A stretch of 64,000 bases of DNA from Aquila chrysaetos chrysaetos (lineage: Eukaryota > Chordata > Aves > Accipitriformes > Accipitridae): NCBI RefSeq assembly GCF_900496995.4, contig NC_044024.1:496001-560000 (forward strand), written 5' to 3'. Both the position numbers and the translations under genes were made by a program. Positions 31,776 to 43,513 of this stretch are shown one piece after another; position 1 is the first letter of the stretch; the number at the start of each line of letters is the position of its first letter. Below the pieces are notes generated by a model that was given only the letters and a program-made list of their open reading frames with translations, had not been told where the DNA came from and did not search any database.

Positions 31776-34700
31776 GTTTGGTAAGCGAGGAACACTCATT
31801 GTATTTTCATTATCTTAGAACACTGGCATAGCAGCAAATTAATAGAATAGGAAATAACACACAGGCTGTGCACAATGCTGGGGAACTCAAAGGAGGAAAG
31901 GCAGAGGGAAGGGATGCTTTATACTAAGGTATCGTTCACAGGAGTGCATTGTGCGGGCAGCTGGACCTGAAGAGAGACGCGTTCATCTGTGCAGGCAGGT
32001 GAGGAGCCTGGCCAGAGCCAAAGGTAGCACTGACAGTGTTTTGTTCCTCGCCTCTTTGCTGGCCCCCACATGGTGATTCCATGTTTGGCACTGAGCGTGT
32101 GGAAACTAAAATGGTCACACCATTTAATGGCAGTCTAGTTACTGCTTGTAAAGGATACTGAGATCTTCTTGGAGCTCCTCTCCTGGGCTGGGGGGGGGGG
32201 GGGGGGGGGCACGTGGACACAGTGTCTTGTACCAGCACAAATGGAGCAGGAAGGGGAAAGCCTGCAAATGTTGCTGCAGGTCGTGTGCTCATTGGCACGG
32301 GCTGCTGGAACCTCCAGGGAATCTACCGCCAGGAGGGTGAGAGCCTGCGTCTCCCTTGGCTGGCAAGCCAAAGCAAAGTGTTCGAGGAAGTTATGTTGGG
32401 TTTTACTGAAACATTCTACTCCAAAACATTCTAAAACATGGCTGTGAAGAACATGAGAGTTGGAGACTCCAACAGTAAAAAAGTAGGAAATTAAAGCTTC
32501 CTATGAAAATTGGCATTCTTGTGCCTATGCATCATGCTACAGGTACTGCCATTTTCAGCTAAATGTCAGCCAGATACGATTAATGAGATCTTGCATGTGT
32601 ACATCTGTATGAAACATGTTTTCCACTAACCTCATTCTTGGGAAAAGCTTAATTCTTTCATGTGGAGTTTTCCAATAAAAACAGGATTACTCTAAGGCAG
32701 ACAGAATGTGGTAAAAAAATCCATGGAAGTTACTTACATGAGGCAAAGTTGATGGCCATGCAAACCCGAGCACTTTGCTGGAAAGTAGTGCTCGTGGCAT
32801 CTCGCATCCAGCCCTGCCTGGAACGATGGTGTGCAATGGCCAAGCGACGACGTGAACCTTAGCACTCACAGCTCTCCCGCAGACGCCTCCTGCTTCCTCC
32901 CCTTGTAGCCTCCCAGCAACTAGAGCTTTCTGCCCCAGTTTGCCTCTCCTGAATCCCACATCCCTCGGCCTCTCCTCCCATCTCAGTTTGGCCAGCCAGT
33001 CCCAGCTGTCCCGCTGCACTGGTCTCAGCTTCTGCCAGACCACAAACAGCCTCAGTGGCCAAGCAAGAATTACCTATTCTTTCTGAAGCCAAGTTGTCAA
33101 ATTTTTGTTTTGCCTTTGCATTTCCCCTGATCATTGCAAAGGAAGGAGAGACTGAGGGTAACGGTGGGAGGAACTGCAGTATTTTCCTGTTTGTTGTTTT
33201 AAGCCTTGCTAATACATCCTCTGCTCCCCCTCCCTATACAAAGTGGAGGATATGAGCCTTTCCTCCATTACGTTTCATTTATATTGATATATACCTATGT
33301 ATGCATACACACACTGTGGGTGCTAGGATGCCCTTTCAAATACCTTTCTGTGGCGCATGTGCCACGGGACAGGAGCACATGTCCATCAGTGCCTGGGGTG
33401 AGGGGGTGCACGCTTCGGGAGGACCCTCTTGGACACGGCCAGGGTGAGACCTCAGGGAGGGGACAGCACAGCTCACGACCCGCCAACGGAGCGGGCCTCG
33501 CCGTGTGCCCTGGGTCCTGCGGCGCCCGCCAAGCAGCGTCGGGGTCCGGGTCGTGTCCAACTCGTCCAGCCTTTGACGGTGGCCGGGGCGAACATCCCCA
33601 GGCATCATGTGCTCACTGCTCCTACTTGTTTTAAATTAACTATAGGAGGTAAGAAATTAGGAAAATGGGCCCTGTTGTTATTGTATTTGATTGGGGTATT
33701 TATTTGTAATCCAATAATTCCTTAAAACCAGCTCAGAGGAGGATGTGAGGGGGAGTTTGAAGATGTATTGACCGGGTTGCAAAACCACTTTATTCTTCTG
33801 CTAAAACGCTGTTCCCCAATGCAGCTGCATTCAAATCCAAAACCAGCCCATTAGCCACTCTATTGGCTCCCGTTAACATAATAATTGTCACATAGAAATA
33901 GGCTGGCCAGTCTCAAAAAGCTTCATTTACCACCAGGTCTCAGGGAAGGACTACAGGAATGTCACTGGGATAATAATGTATTTTTGACGGATAGTAATAA
34001 CTATTGGCATTGGGCTGTTCCTGAAGACAGACTGTTTGTTTTTCATCAGCAAGGCTTTGTGATTGGAGCTGCAATATTTTCCCTTAAAAATGAACTTCTG
34101 CTGCCAATAAAAGGAATCAGGCTCCCATTTTTAATCTTTTCTTCTTTTCTTTGGTGGTTGTTAGTCCCAGTTTGGTTCCAGCTGAGAGCGTTTGCTCTCA
34201 ACAATGTCCCCCTAATCCTCTAAACACTATGCCCAGTTCCCCAGTGCTCCATGTGCACAGCCAGGGCAGCGTGAGCCGGGGTGGGGGGGATCCCTTCTTC
34301 AAATTTGGGGGGAATCTAACGGCAGAGACAGTCCCTGGGCCTGGGTGTGGTTTCATCTGCCCAGCAAAGCTGTGGGGTGATACTTGCACTTACGACACAG
34401 GTGATGCAAAGCAGCTGCAGACGCTTGCATCCCAAACATACGCACTGTGAAGATTTTCAGCTGCTTTTTGAAAACTGCATCTGGAGAGACCCTGTGAGCC
34501 TGCCCACAGGTTTAGAAGGTAGAAGAAAAATAAATTTCTGTCTCCTGGCAAACCCATTCAATAATTCAATAATGTGCTGTAAAAAGTGTGTTTTCATTCA
34601 CTTGTAATTGCCCTTGTGTCCTGCAGAGAAGCAGTAACATGAGAACTGTGCACGCAGGGGAAAGCCTGTGGAAAACACAAAATGGGAAAATCAGAGAACA

Positions 34701-36990
34701 AACAATAAAAAGATCATCTGTGGGGAAGGAGAGGAAAGCAAAGAAGGAAAGAAACTTGGGACTGGAAATTCAGTTCTCTCTAACGGATTTAAGTCTTCAT
34801 TTTTAGCAACCAAAATTCAATTAACTGTCCTCTAGCCCCCTATGCAGAGGAGACAGGAGCACACAGAAATTGGTGCAGACTAGATTTAAAAGGGTCAGTG
34901 CCACCATCACTCTGTCAAGGAGAGCACGGAGGTATAGGGCTGAGCAAGATGAGCCCAGCGGGAGAAGTGGTTTATTACAGTGCTAAGTGCAACCGGCACT
35001 ATGTGCAACCGATGCCTACTGGGATGAGCTATTCCCACACGAGGAGCAGTGGCGGAGCACAAGGGAGCTAAGTATCACCTGGGCCTGTCCCTCCTGACAT
35101 GAAAACGAGCTGAAATTGAATTACTGGCTTTCTCCTCGAGTTCACTGCTGTGAATCCCCTTCTCTCCCCACCATCGTTCCCCCGGGGTTTCTGCTCGTAA
35201 TGGATGTGCACGAGGAAGCTGGAGCGCATGGCCGGACCCTCTACCGCAGGCAGTAGGAAACTGCATCGCCGTTTCCACCCCTCACCTAAAAGCCTCCACT
35301 GCCGCTGGGCGTGGGGACAGGCGGATGCTCGGAGCACAGCCCTGGCTCTGCTCCCCCCGCCAGCAGGGTCTGCGCGGCCAGGGACAACCTCGCACACTGG
35401 GGCACTGGGCTGAGAGCAGGGACTAGCCGCAGGTGCCAGCATGGGGAGAGCCAGCAGCACATTCCTCCTCTCCTGCATGGCTGTCCCACCCTCGGGTCCA
35501 AGGACAGCCTGTCGCAGGTGTTTGAAGGAAACCTTTGGAGGAATGTAGTTTCCTTACTGTTCAGCCTCCAAGTCCAGGTGCGGTTTGGTGCCTGGCTGCC
35601 TACCTAAATTCTGCCAAACTATTCATGCCATGTCAGTAGATGTTAATGACTTGGCTTAAGGTACCCTCTACTGACATAAAAATCCGATGGGACAGTTTTC
35701 AACCCACCTGAAACACGGTCTGAATGTTTGTGAAAGATTCTTCTAACTGTCACGTAATTGAATGCAATCAGGCATCTGCGTGTGCTAATGGAGTAACTGT
35801 GCCAGGTTAAACCTCCACCGAGCTGCACAGGGCTCGCCTCCCCTTGCTGCCGCTGGGTTTTCTGCCTCTCCTATTCATGGTGGCTCACTTTTCTTCAGAC
35901 CCTGTTGGTCTGTGTTCAAACATCATAGCTTTCTATAGGGTAGGCATGAAAATGAAGTGCAAAAGCAGGAGAGCTGCCAAAGCACTCTTGATGATTTCTG
36001 CTATTTGCTCGCTCCACCCCAGCTTTGCCATTTAGTCAACCCCCGCCACGCACCCCCGCCAAGGAGCACGTGCTTCCCTCTTCTGACCCTTTCCTACAGA
36101 GACAAGGGCAGCCTTTCTCTGGTCACGCAGTCCCTTTTCCTGCCCTCTCCTCCCTATAAGTACAGATTTTTGGTCTGTATTTTAATGCAATGTTTTTAAT
36201 CCAGATCATCCCAGACCAAAGATGGAGAAGCAAACACAGGGTTTCAGGAAAAAGGTCTTTCTTACTGTAAAAGCACTTGCTCTTTGCCTCCAGAATCTGC
36301 ACGAGGGAAACCTTAGAAAGCTCATCTGACTTAACTGTTCACAGGTCATGCAGTCACCGTTAATACAGGGCTCATTAATTAGCCTGGCTCTTGCTGTAGG
36401 CTGCCAACCGGGATCACACCCAGAGCATTTCATTAGCGGGAACATTTCCTTCAGCGTGGCCAGACTTCTTCATCTGCTCCCCTTTGTGAATCTGCTCACT
36501 GGGCAGATGGACATGCCCTCAGATGGGAGTCCCCTGTGAGAAGGATGCAAAGACCCCACTTGACTTGCAATAGCACCTCAGCAGGTCTTGGATAAAGTCT
36601 GCTCAGGGTTTACTGGTCTGCACAAGTCACTGTTCTCCACCTCTGCAGTTACTTTGTCAGGGGATGCAGGTGATGTATCTCAACACCCCACACGTTGCAG
36701 CCACGTTCTTTAAAGCAAAAACCAATCGGTCAGGAATATTTGGCTTGGCAGGATCACTGGCTGCAAGCTGTGGCTGCTGTGAAAGGCAGGGGACACGTCT
36801 GCATTCCTGCTCCAGAGACCAGCTCAGGAGAACGCCCAGTGCACATGCCTCGTGTGGGTCAAATGGCATTTACTGGCATCCTCCTCTGGAACTGGAGGCT
36901 TGTCAAGCAGTCGGTCCGTGTGCTTTGAATGCCTTTGTACAGCTTTGCATCCCAGCTGGAGATGTTCCTCCCGGAGGCAGTTGAGGTGAG
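31776..36990. other. Intergenic; no gene identified
   Basis: Apart from the poly(G) tract I see no supported element. An AT-rich block at 33640-34140 with scattered TAAT and near-octamer (ATTCAAAT) sites could be regulatory, but this is weak. Confidence 0.4.
32190..32209. repeat. Poly(G) tract
   Basis: 20 consecutive G. Homopolymers of this kind are also frequent assembly error sites. Confidence 0.9.
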
Positions 36991-37011
36991 GATCATGCGT
37001 ACCCCAGCATC

Positions 37012-38070
37012 TTGCTATGCTGCCAGCCTCTCTGCAGATTGTGGCTGATGAGGCACCAGGAACTGGAGAGGGTAGGAGTCAGCCTTGTTCTGACCACCTC
37101 GGAGCTGGTTTTCAACCCCACACTTCTCTGCTTGCATGGAGTACATATGTTCCTTCTGCCAGCTCTGCTTCACAGATGTCTACCTCTTATCACAGTGCTG
37201 AGAACAAGAATCCCAAGTACTTTGAGGGGAACGTGGCTTATCATCGCTCCTTGTGCACCAGCCAAAAATGAGACGAGACCAGACGACACAAACGCTCTGA
37301 GGCAAGGAGCAGTGCGGGGTGTAAACCTCTTGTTCACAGGGAGCTCCTGGTTTGGGTGTAAGCATCTGCTTTGCATGGGAGTGGTCACCCCAGGGACTTC
37401 TCCAGAAGAGCAGACCCTTGAGGTAGGGCCAAAACCACCCACACCTTACCTACTGCAGCGTGTCCAGTCCTCAGACACCTGGGAATGCAAAGTCCTGGAT
37501 GGTTACAGCCCCAAACCCAGGAATCACTTGAAGGGAAGGCAAGGCGTACTCGGAATTCCCATCCCAAGAGCACGCAAGAGGCTGCTCTCCCAACAGACAC
37601 CTCCAGCGCTCTCCTCCAGACGGCCTTCCTGCAGTGTGCCAGCGGCCCCAGGCAAGCTGTTCGGCATGGACTGGGCTCTCAGCCCGCGTCCCAAGACCTG
37701 CCTCACCCGTGGGAGGGCTGGGCTCCTCCCGAGCCTGCAGCACGCCTGCCTGCACCATCCACCCCCGGTTTTACTTGGCGCAGGCAGAGACATTAGGATC
37801 ACTTACCCCTTGCAGACCTTCAGTAAGGCTGGTTGCTCTCAGTACAGCAGCAAGTTCATTTCCCTGTTAACTCGGGGTGTACTATTTCAAGCATCTGCAA
37901 AACCAGAGGCCCCACGCACCCAGGGAGCTCCATGGAAAAGGCTTCTTTGGAAACCACACATGCTAAATACCTCTACTGACGCTATGGTTTTGCATTCGGT
38001 GAGGAATGACTGGTTCTTCTGGGCCTTGATTTCAGAGGCTGCTTTATCCACACCTACTGTATTGTGTTAA
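37012..38070 (+). other. Long orphan open frame, 352 codons, no domain
   Basis: The longest open frame in the window outside the CpG islands. The conceptual protein has no recognisable domain, is rich in Pro, Leu, Ser and Arg, and shows no obvious amphipathic or membrane pattern. No promoter, splice site or poly(A) signal was tied to it. Most likely a chance frame or an exon of a non-coding RNA. Confidence 0.15.
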
Positions 38071-38819
38071 TGGCAGAGGCACAGCTAGTGATGCAGGACT
38101 GCACACACCAGCATCGCATGTGGGTATTCTTCACACTAGGAATCAGTTGTAGTAGTGCAAGCACCTATAAAGCCTGCGAGAGTTCGGAGAAGTATAATAG
38201 CTTTAATTAGAAAAGAAAATCATCATATCCTTCATTCTAATAATTATTTTAAAGAACAGACCAAGTGTAAGGGCATGAACAGACTTAACGAGCACTGTAA
38301 TTACCGAGCCTAAAGAACAACTGCTCCTCAGCAAAGCTTCAGGAACAGGAGCTCCTTGGGCATCATTTATGTGGTCTCTGCCTCCTCCCCATCCCCAGGC
38401 CACGCGATGTGCCCCGCCTGGGATCTGACCCTTCTAAGGAAGATTAAACCTGTGCAACAGACAGCAGCCGATGCCCCCTGACCGGGGCTGGCACCTCATG
38501 GGGAAGGGGCTGGGGGCCGCAGCCGCTCCTCTCCAGCCGTTCCTGCCCCATTCCCATACCAGCGTCACGAGGTCACGCCGGACTCAGCTGCAACAGCATC
38601 TCTCTTTGAGAAGTGCCGCCTGCCCCTGCCAGACAGACCCTCCGCCGGACCCCGTGGCCAGGGCACACGGCTGGGTCTGCACTGCGTGGCGTTTGCCCGT
38701 ACCCGCGGGCGGGCAGGGGGGCTTGGGGCCACGCTCGTCCACACGCTCCTGCCCAGCGGACAGACCCGCAGGCAGGAGGGGAGAGGAATCAAAACTCAGC
38801 GAGCATCACCACCTCCGGC

Positions 38820-39720
38820 TCTGAAATTTATTCAACTACAAACATAGAGCATTCGAGAGCACCAGGTCTGGGAGGAATATGGGGCACGCACACACCCCTT
38901 GTTTAACGAAAAGGGCAGGAGCTTCAGCTACTGCTTTATTTGAATACAGACATCACCCCCAAAACAACAGGAACAACTCTACTTCAGAATTACAATGGTA
39001 ATGACACGGAATTTACAAAAATATAAATAACCTATTCGTAACCTTAAAGAAAAATAACATCCACCATAAAAAATACCATGTATTCCCCTAGGTAAACCAT
39101 GGCTACGAAATGTATTTATTATTTTCCTAAAAAAAGCACCAGAGTCTGCATTATTAAGTAATCCAAAACACACAGGGCATTTCCCCCTAACACTTGCAGA
39201 CTTTTCTGAGAAGTGTGCCCAGATGATTAAAACTGAGTTTTCTTCAGTATTGCCTGCTTCTCTAAGAGCATATTGAAGGTACAATTCTTATAAGCAACCT
39301 GTTCAAGAAAAGCACCCAAGGATGTACTAATTGTTCATTTTAATTAACACTTTAATAGGATTTAAGTATATGCCTATTTTAAGTCTACACTTAAGAGCTT
39401 TCCAGAACAGGCCTGGATTTAAACTTATCATATAAATTCCTCTGCAAATCAGACTTCCAGACAAGACTGGTGTCAAAACCAATCACTTGTAAAAAAATAA
39501 TCCCGCTGCACAAGAGTATTTCCACTGTTCAGCCCCAGCTAAAGTTTGCACAGATGCTGAATTATTTGATTTCTTTCAACTCTTTTTGAGCCATGCCAGC
39601 TTGGCATGAACAGCTTCCTGATGCTGCAACGTGAGATCCAGCGCTATGGGAATTTCCTTCCCTTACATTCCATGTATTGTGCTGAAAATACTATTAAAAA
39701 AGCAAAAGTCAAGTATCAAG
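38820..39720 (-). other. Possible 3' end of a leftward transcript
   Basis: AT-rich segment with three leftward poly(A) signals (TTTATT on the + strand at 38827, 38935 and 39115) and, at its upstream end, a good - strand acceptor with a pyrimidine tract (TTTTTTAATAGTATTTTCAG, ending near plus 39692). Two frames stay open for about 30-40 codons after it, so no coding frame can be assigned. It could be the distal 3' UTR of EDA2R or the last exon of another transcript starting in the island at 41.4-42.15 kb. Confidence 0.3.
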
Positions 39721-40275
39721 TCCATTGGTTCCCAGCTAAAGAAATTCACCGCCCAGGGACTGCCACCATTTCTGATGTCCAAATTGCAGCGTTATTGCCC
39801 ATTTTCAGGCTCTCATGGTTCCCCGTCTCCTGAGGGCTTTAGCTGGGCTTGCGGCAATCCAGCCAAAAGGGGCCCCAGGGGGATGAGTTAAAGGCCACCT
39901 GTAGAAGTTTTGGCCCATGTAAACACAGCTGATTTTCTCACCGCAGCTGGAAGGAGGGTGCCCGCCACAGACACCAATGAGAGTGGGGAGCAGCCCTTGG
40001 GTGGGAGCTGGGGCTGTAAAATATGTCATGTAAAATGTAAAATTCCACAGCTGAAAATCCCTGTCCTGCAACGCTCTCACGCGGGGTCAAGCCTCCCTGA
40101 AGCACCAACCGCGGTGACTTGCACCAAGATCACATATGAGGCTCTGGGTGGGACCGAGAACAGTTAAAACACACTTAAAACCACCCCTGCCTTGCACTGC
40201 CAGCTCCTGCCACCCCAGCGTGGCAGGCAGTGTGCCCAGCGGCACGGCTGGGGCTCAAGGAGCAGCACCCAGAGG

Positions 40276-40400
40276 GGCACAAACCCACCCTATGCACCGC
40301 GTATGTCACAAACCCACCCTACACATTGTATGTGACGTGCACAAACCCACCCTACACGTTGTATATGGCACGGCACATGCCCACCCTACGCGCCACCTCC
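40276..40400. repeat. Short minisatellite, about 35-40-bp units
   Basis: Three to four imperfect units, each containing CACAAACCCACCCTA followed by a variable GTATGT-like stretch. Confidence 0.75.
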
Positions 40401-41399
40401 TCAGCCTCGAGGCAGAGGTTGAGTTTTGATGGTCAATAATATTGCTCAGACATAAAACAGCTGAAAAATAATAGTTTACCTTAAAAACTATGAAGGGAAT
40501 GGGGTTGATTTCTTTAAAGGGAGAAAAAAAAATTAAAAAATAATCCATCCAATGGGTCCAGAGCCCACCCACAGGCACACCAGCAGAACTGCTCAGCATG
40601 TGCAGGAGGGACAAACGTGAGGACCTGCAGCACACACGTGGGACGATTTCCTCATTATTCACTGTTTTTAATTTAACAGCCATTCCTGCCCATCCCTTGC
40701 TCCTGATGCTGCCGTGGGACAGGAGGAGGCCAGCTCGTGACTCTGGGCACCCTGAGGGACCACCCACTGGTGGCACCAGTGACACACATACACAGGGACA
40801 CACAGGACAAGCCACCCACCCAGACCAGTTCCAACTTCAAAGCCAGAGCTGGCAAGTTGAGCTGCATGAATGCTCTGACTCAGACACTGTAGGTGAATTT
40901 ATCTTCGCTCCCACTGGAAGTGACTAAGCGTGTCCACAGAGGGATTAAATATTTATTCGATTTTGTTACGTGATTAATCCAAATGCTCTCTCCCTGCCGC
41001 AGATAAACCTCAAATGAAAAAACCCTGACCTCGGGCTGTGTTTGCTTTAGCAATACTTTTCCTGACTGCTCTGTAACAGACCAAGCATGTAATGAGCGCC
41101 TGACTAACCCCAGCCTAAAAAGGGTACAAGGTCTAATACTTCTGGGTCTTGCGGAGCAAAGAGCAATAGAATGACCTTGACTTTGGAAGAAACAAACAGC
41201 AGGGGAGAGAAAGTGTCACATCCAGCTGAAACTGCCCGTGCCTCCCCTTATCTAACCACATCCTGAGCGTGTTCAAGTCTTAACAGCATTTAACGGGGAA
41301 AAGAAAAAAGAACAGCAGCTATTAATACCCGCGTTCGGGCAGATCTGAGGAAAGGGCTGCCTTCCCAGAAGGTCGCCCGCTTTTTCCGAGTACTGTGGA

Positions 41400-42150
41400 C
41401 AGATAAAAGGCAAAAAACTTGGGAGCTCAGCCGTGGATGCCCGACGGGTGCCCGGGCGGGCGGCAGGGTAACAGTGCCGCTTGCTGGCGACCGCCGCACC
41501 GCCGGCACGGCCACGGCCACCGGTGACAGGGGAGAACGCAGAAACCGCTCGCCGGATCCAGCCGCAGCGTTGAGGGACAAAGCAACGAAGCGAGTACCGC
41601 TGGCTCAGCCCCGGCGATGCCGCCCGAGGGTGCCGGGACAACCCAGGGTGACGCTATTCGGATGCTACCTGAAAGTGCTCGGCACTGAACGGCCGGTCAC
41701 GGAGAGCTGCGGGTCGCCGGCGCCCGCCGGCTGCTCTGCCCATGACCTCAGCAGGAACGGCATCCGTGGCCGGGTGCCGGCACCGCCGCCTTGGCCCCAT
41801 GCCGGCTGGCAGCCGCGCCGGGGCAGCTCCCCACATGCCTGGCCGCCCCCGCGCCGCCTCACCCTGCGCGCAGGCACTCGCCCCCGCCAGACATGCCAAA
41901 CTGCAGAGAGACGGGCAGGAGCAGCGCTCGGCTCCGGCACGGGCTCCCGCCACATCCCCCCCAAGGCCCGTCCATCACGGGGCAAAACCCCGTGTAATGC
42001 CCCAGAGGCTGGGGGCGGATTCAGGAGAACAGCCCGGAGACCTGCAGCCACCAGCCCCGGGGCACGACACCCGAAATCAGGGGCGCCCGGCACAGGCGGG
42101 ACCATTGCAAGCTCCGACAAATCCTCCAGGAAGAAATTAAAAGCAGAAGG
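41400..42150. promoter_or_regulatory. CpG island downstream of EDA2R coding region
   Basis: Dense CpG and GC between AT-richer flanks. On the - strand a donor (CACTTTCAG then GTAGCA) lies near plus 41671, which would suit a first exon of a leftward transcript. Long open frames on both strands here follow from GC content and are not taken as genes. It may instead be an exonic island in a long EDA2R 3' UTR. Confidence 0.4.
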
Positions 42151-43217
42151 GTGCTCCTCTCACTAGCAGCTACTCCCAGAAATGAGAAAATTAGGTCATT
42201 TTTAGGCAGAAAAAAAAAAAAAGATTTTAAAACAAGGCGGCTCTGCCATGACCAGCACAGGGTCGTCACCACTGACTGTGACGCAGCCACGGTCACGGCT
42301 TCAGCCTCCAGCTGCTGCCTGGTGCTGGCTGCTCCCCAGGGCATGGTGGTGAAGCAGCCGGGTGGTTTGCGAAGCCCCGGCGCACGGAGGTGGCGGTCAG
42401 CAGACGTCCACGGGACCAGGGTGCACGGCAGGAGCCTGGGGACTGAGCCAGCACCCTCCCCAGGCCAGCAGCCACAGCACCAAGCTGCAAGAAGAACATA
42501 TGTCAACCTGCCCCAGGGATCAGTCTGAGACTCCTGCAAGAAAACTGCACTGCTTCAAAAAAAGGACACGAAGGGGAAGGTGCCAGAGTGGCACAGGGAG
42601 ACCGAAGGCCGGAGCCTGGCACAGCAGCCATGGCCAGGTCCTCTGCCGAGGACTGTCTTCAACACAGAGGGAGAGGAGCGAGTGAAAAGTAAACTGGGAA
42701 AGTGGCAACCGGCACCTGGGAGAGCAGAGCATGGGCCAGATGAAGGACGGGAAAGTGGGAATGGGAGGCAGGTGATGCCCCACAGGAGGGTGGCTGCCTG
42801 CGGAGACCGAGCCCCGTGGCTGAGGGACCCCACGCCAACAGCAGGGGCAGCACGGGGGCTCACTGCAGAGTGAGAGCACCGCGGCGTGGGCGGCACAGTG
42901 ACCGATGGCACTCTGCTGCCGGACAAGGGGGTCACCGCAGCTGGAGAAAAACGGCCCGCAGAGGGGTCTGAGCGAACCCTCCCATGGGGAGGCTGGGAGG
43001 AGGCACGGCTGCAGCCCCCTGGCTCTCCCCCGAGGAGGGATGCTCCCCCGAGGAGGAACGCTCCCCCTCGCATCCTTCTGTTCTGCGATGCCAAGACCAT
43101 CTCCACGTACTCCCCACGTGCACACCAGAGAGATTATGTGACCGCAGGGCTAGCGGATCCTCTCCCGTACCAGTACACACAGTGCCTGGAGCCTCCTCCG
43201 TCCCTTCCCCGTCCTCT

Positions 43218-43513
43218 CTAGCGCTGGCGGCCCTGAGCCTGGCTGAGCGCAAAGTGGTCGCAGAGCAGGAGCAAGGCATCAAACCGCTGGAGCCGCTGCA
43301 GAGCTTGAGCCAGGAGTGGGATGGTGACTGCATCTCCCAAGTAGGTGAAGTGAGCGACAAGCTGTTCAAATCCAGATATCCGTCCCAGCAACTGGGGTGC
43401 GACCCCCAGTTCCAGGGCCACGTGGCTGAAGTTCTTCACACCGTTCAAGGAAGGGTCCAACAAGAAGGCAAGTGACTGCACCAAGGAATGGGGCAGCTCT
43501 GCTACCAGGAGAC
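43218..43513 (-). CDS. EDA2R: EDA2R last coding exon: EDAR-type death domain
   Basis: Acceptor GTGTTGCTGCCCCCAG, phase 1 entry, TAG at 43218. Encodes about 97 residues aligning along their length with the EDAR death domain: VAELPHSL (EDAR PTELPFDC), FSHVALELGV (WRHLAESFGL), TIPLLAQALQRLQRFDALLLLC ([22 protein letters not shown] when split into shorter matches). The usual death-domain tryptophan is Phe here. Six-helix spacing is preserved. Confidence 0.8.

Noticed and set aside
33885..34223. 112-codon rightward frame with a hydrophobic end
   Set aside because: AT-rich DNA gives a hydrophobic translation; no splice or promoter support.
41474..42166. 230- and 151-codon frames on opposite strands
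   Set aside because: CpG-island composition effect; no domain and frames open on both strands.
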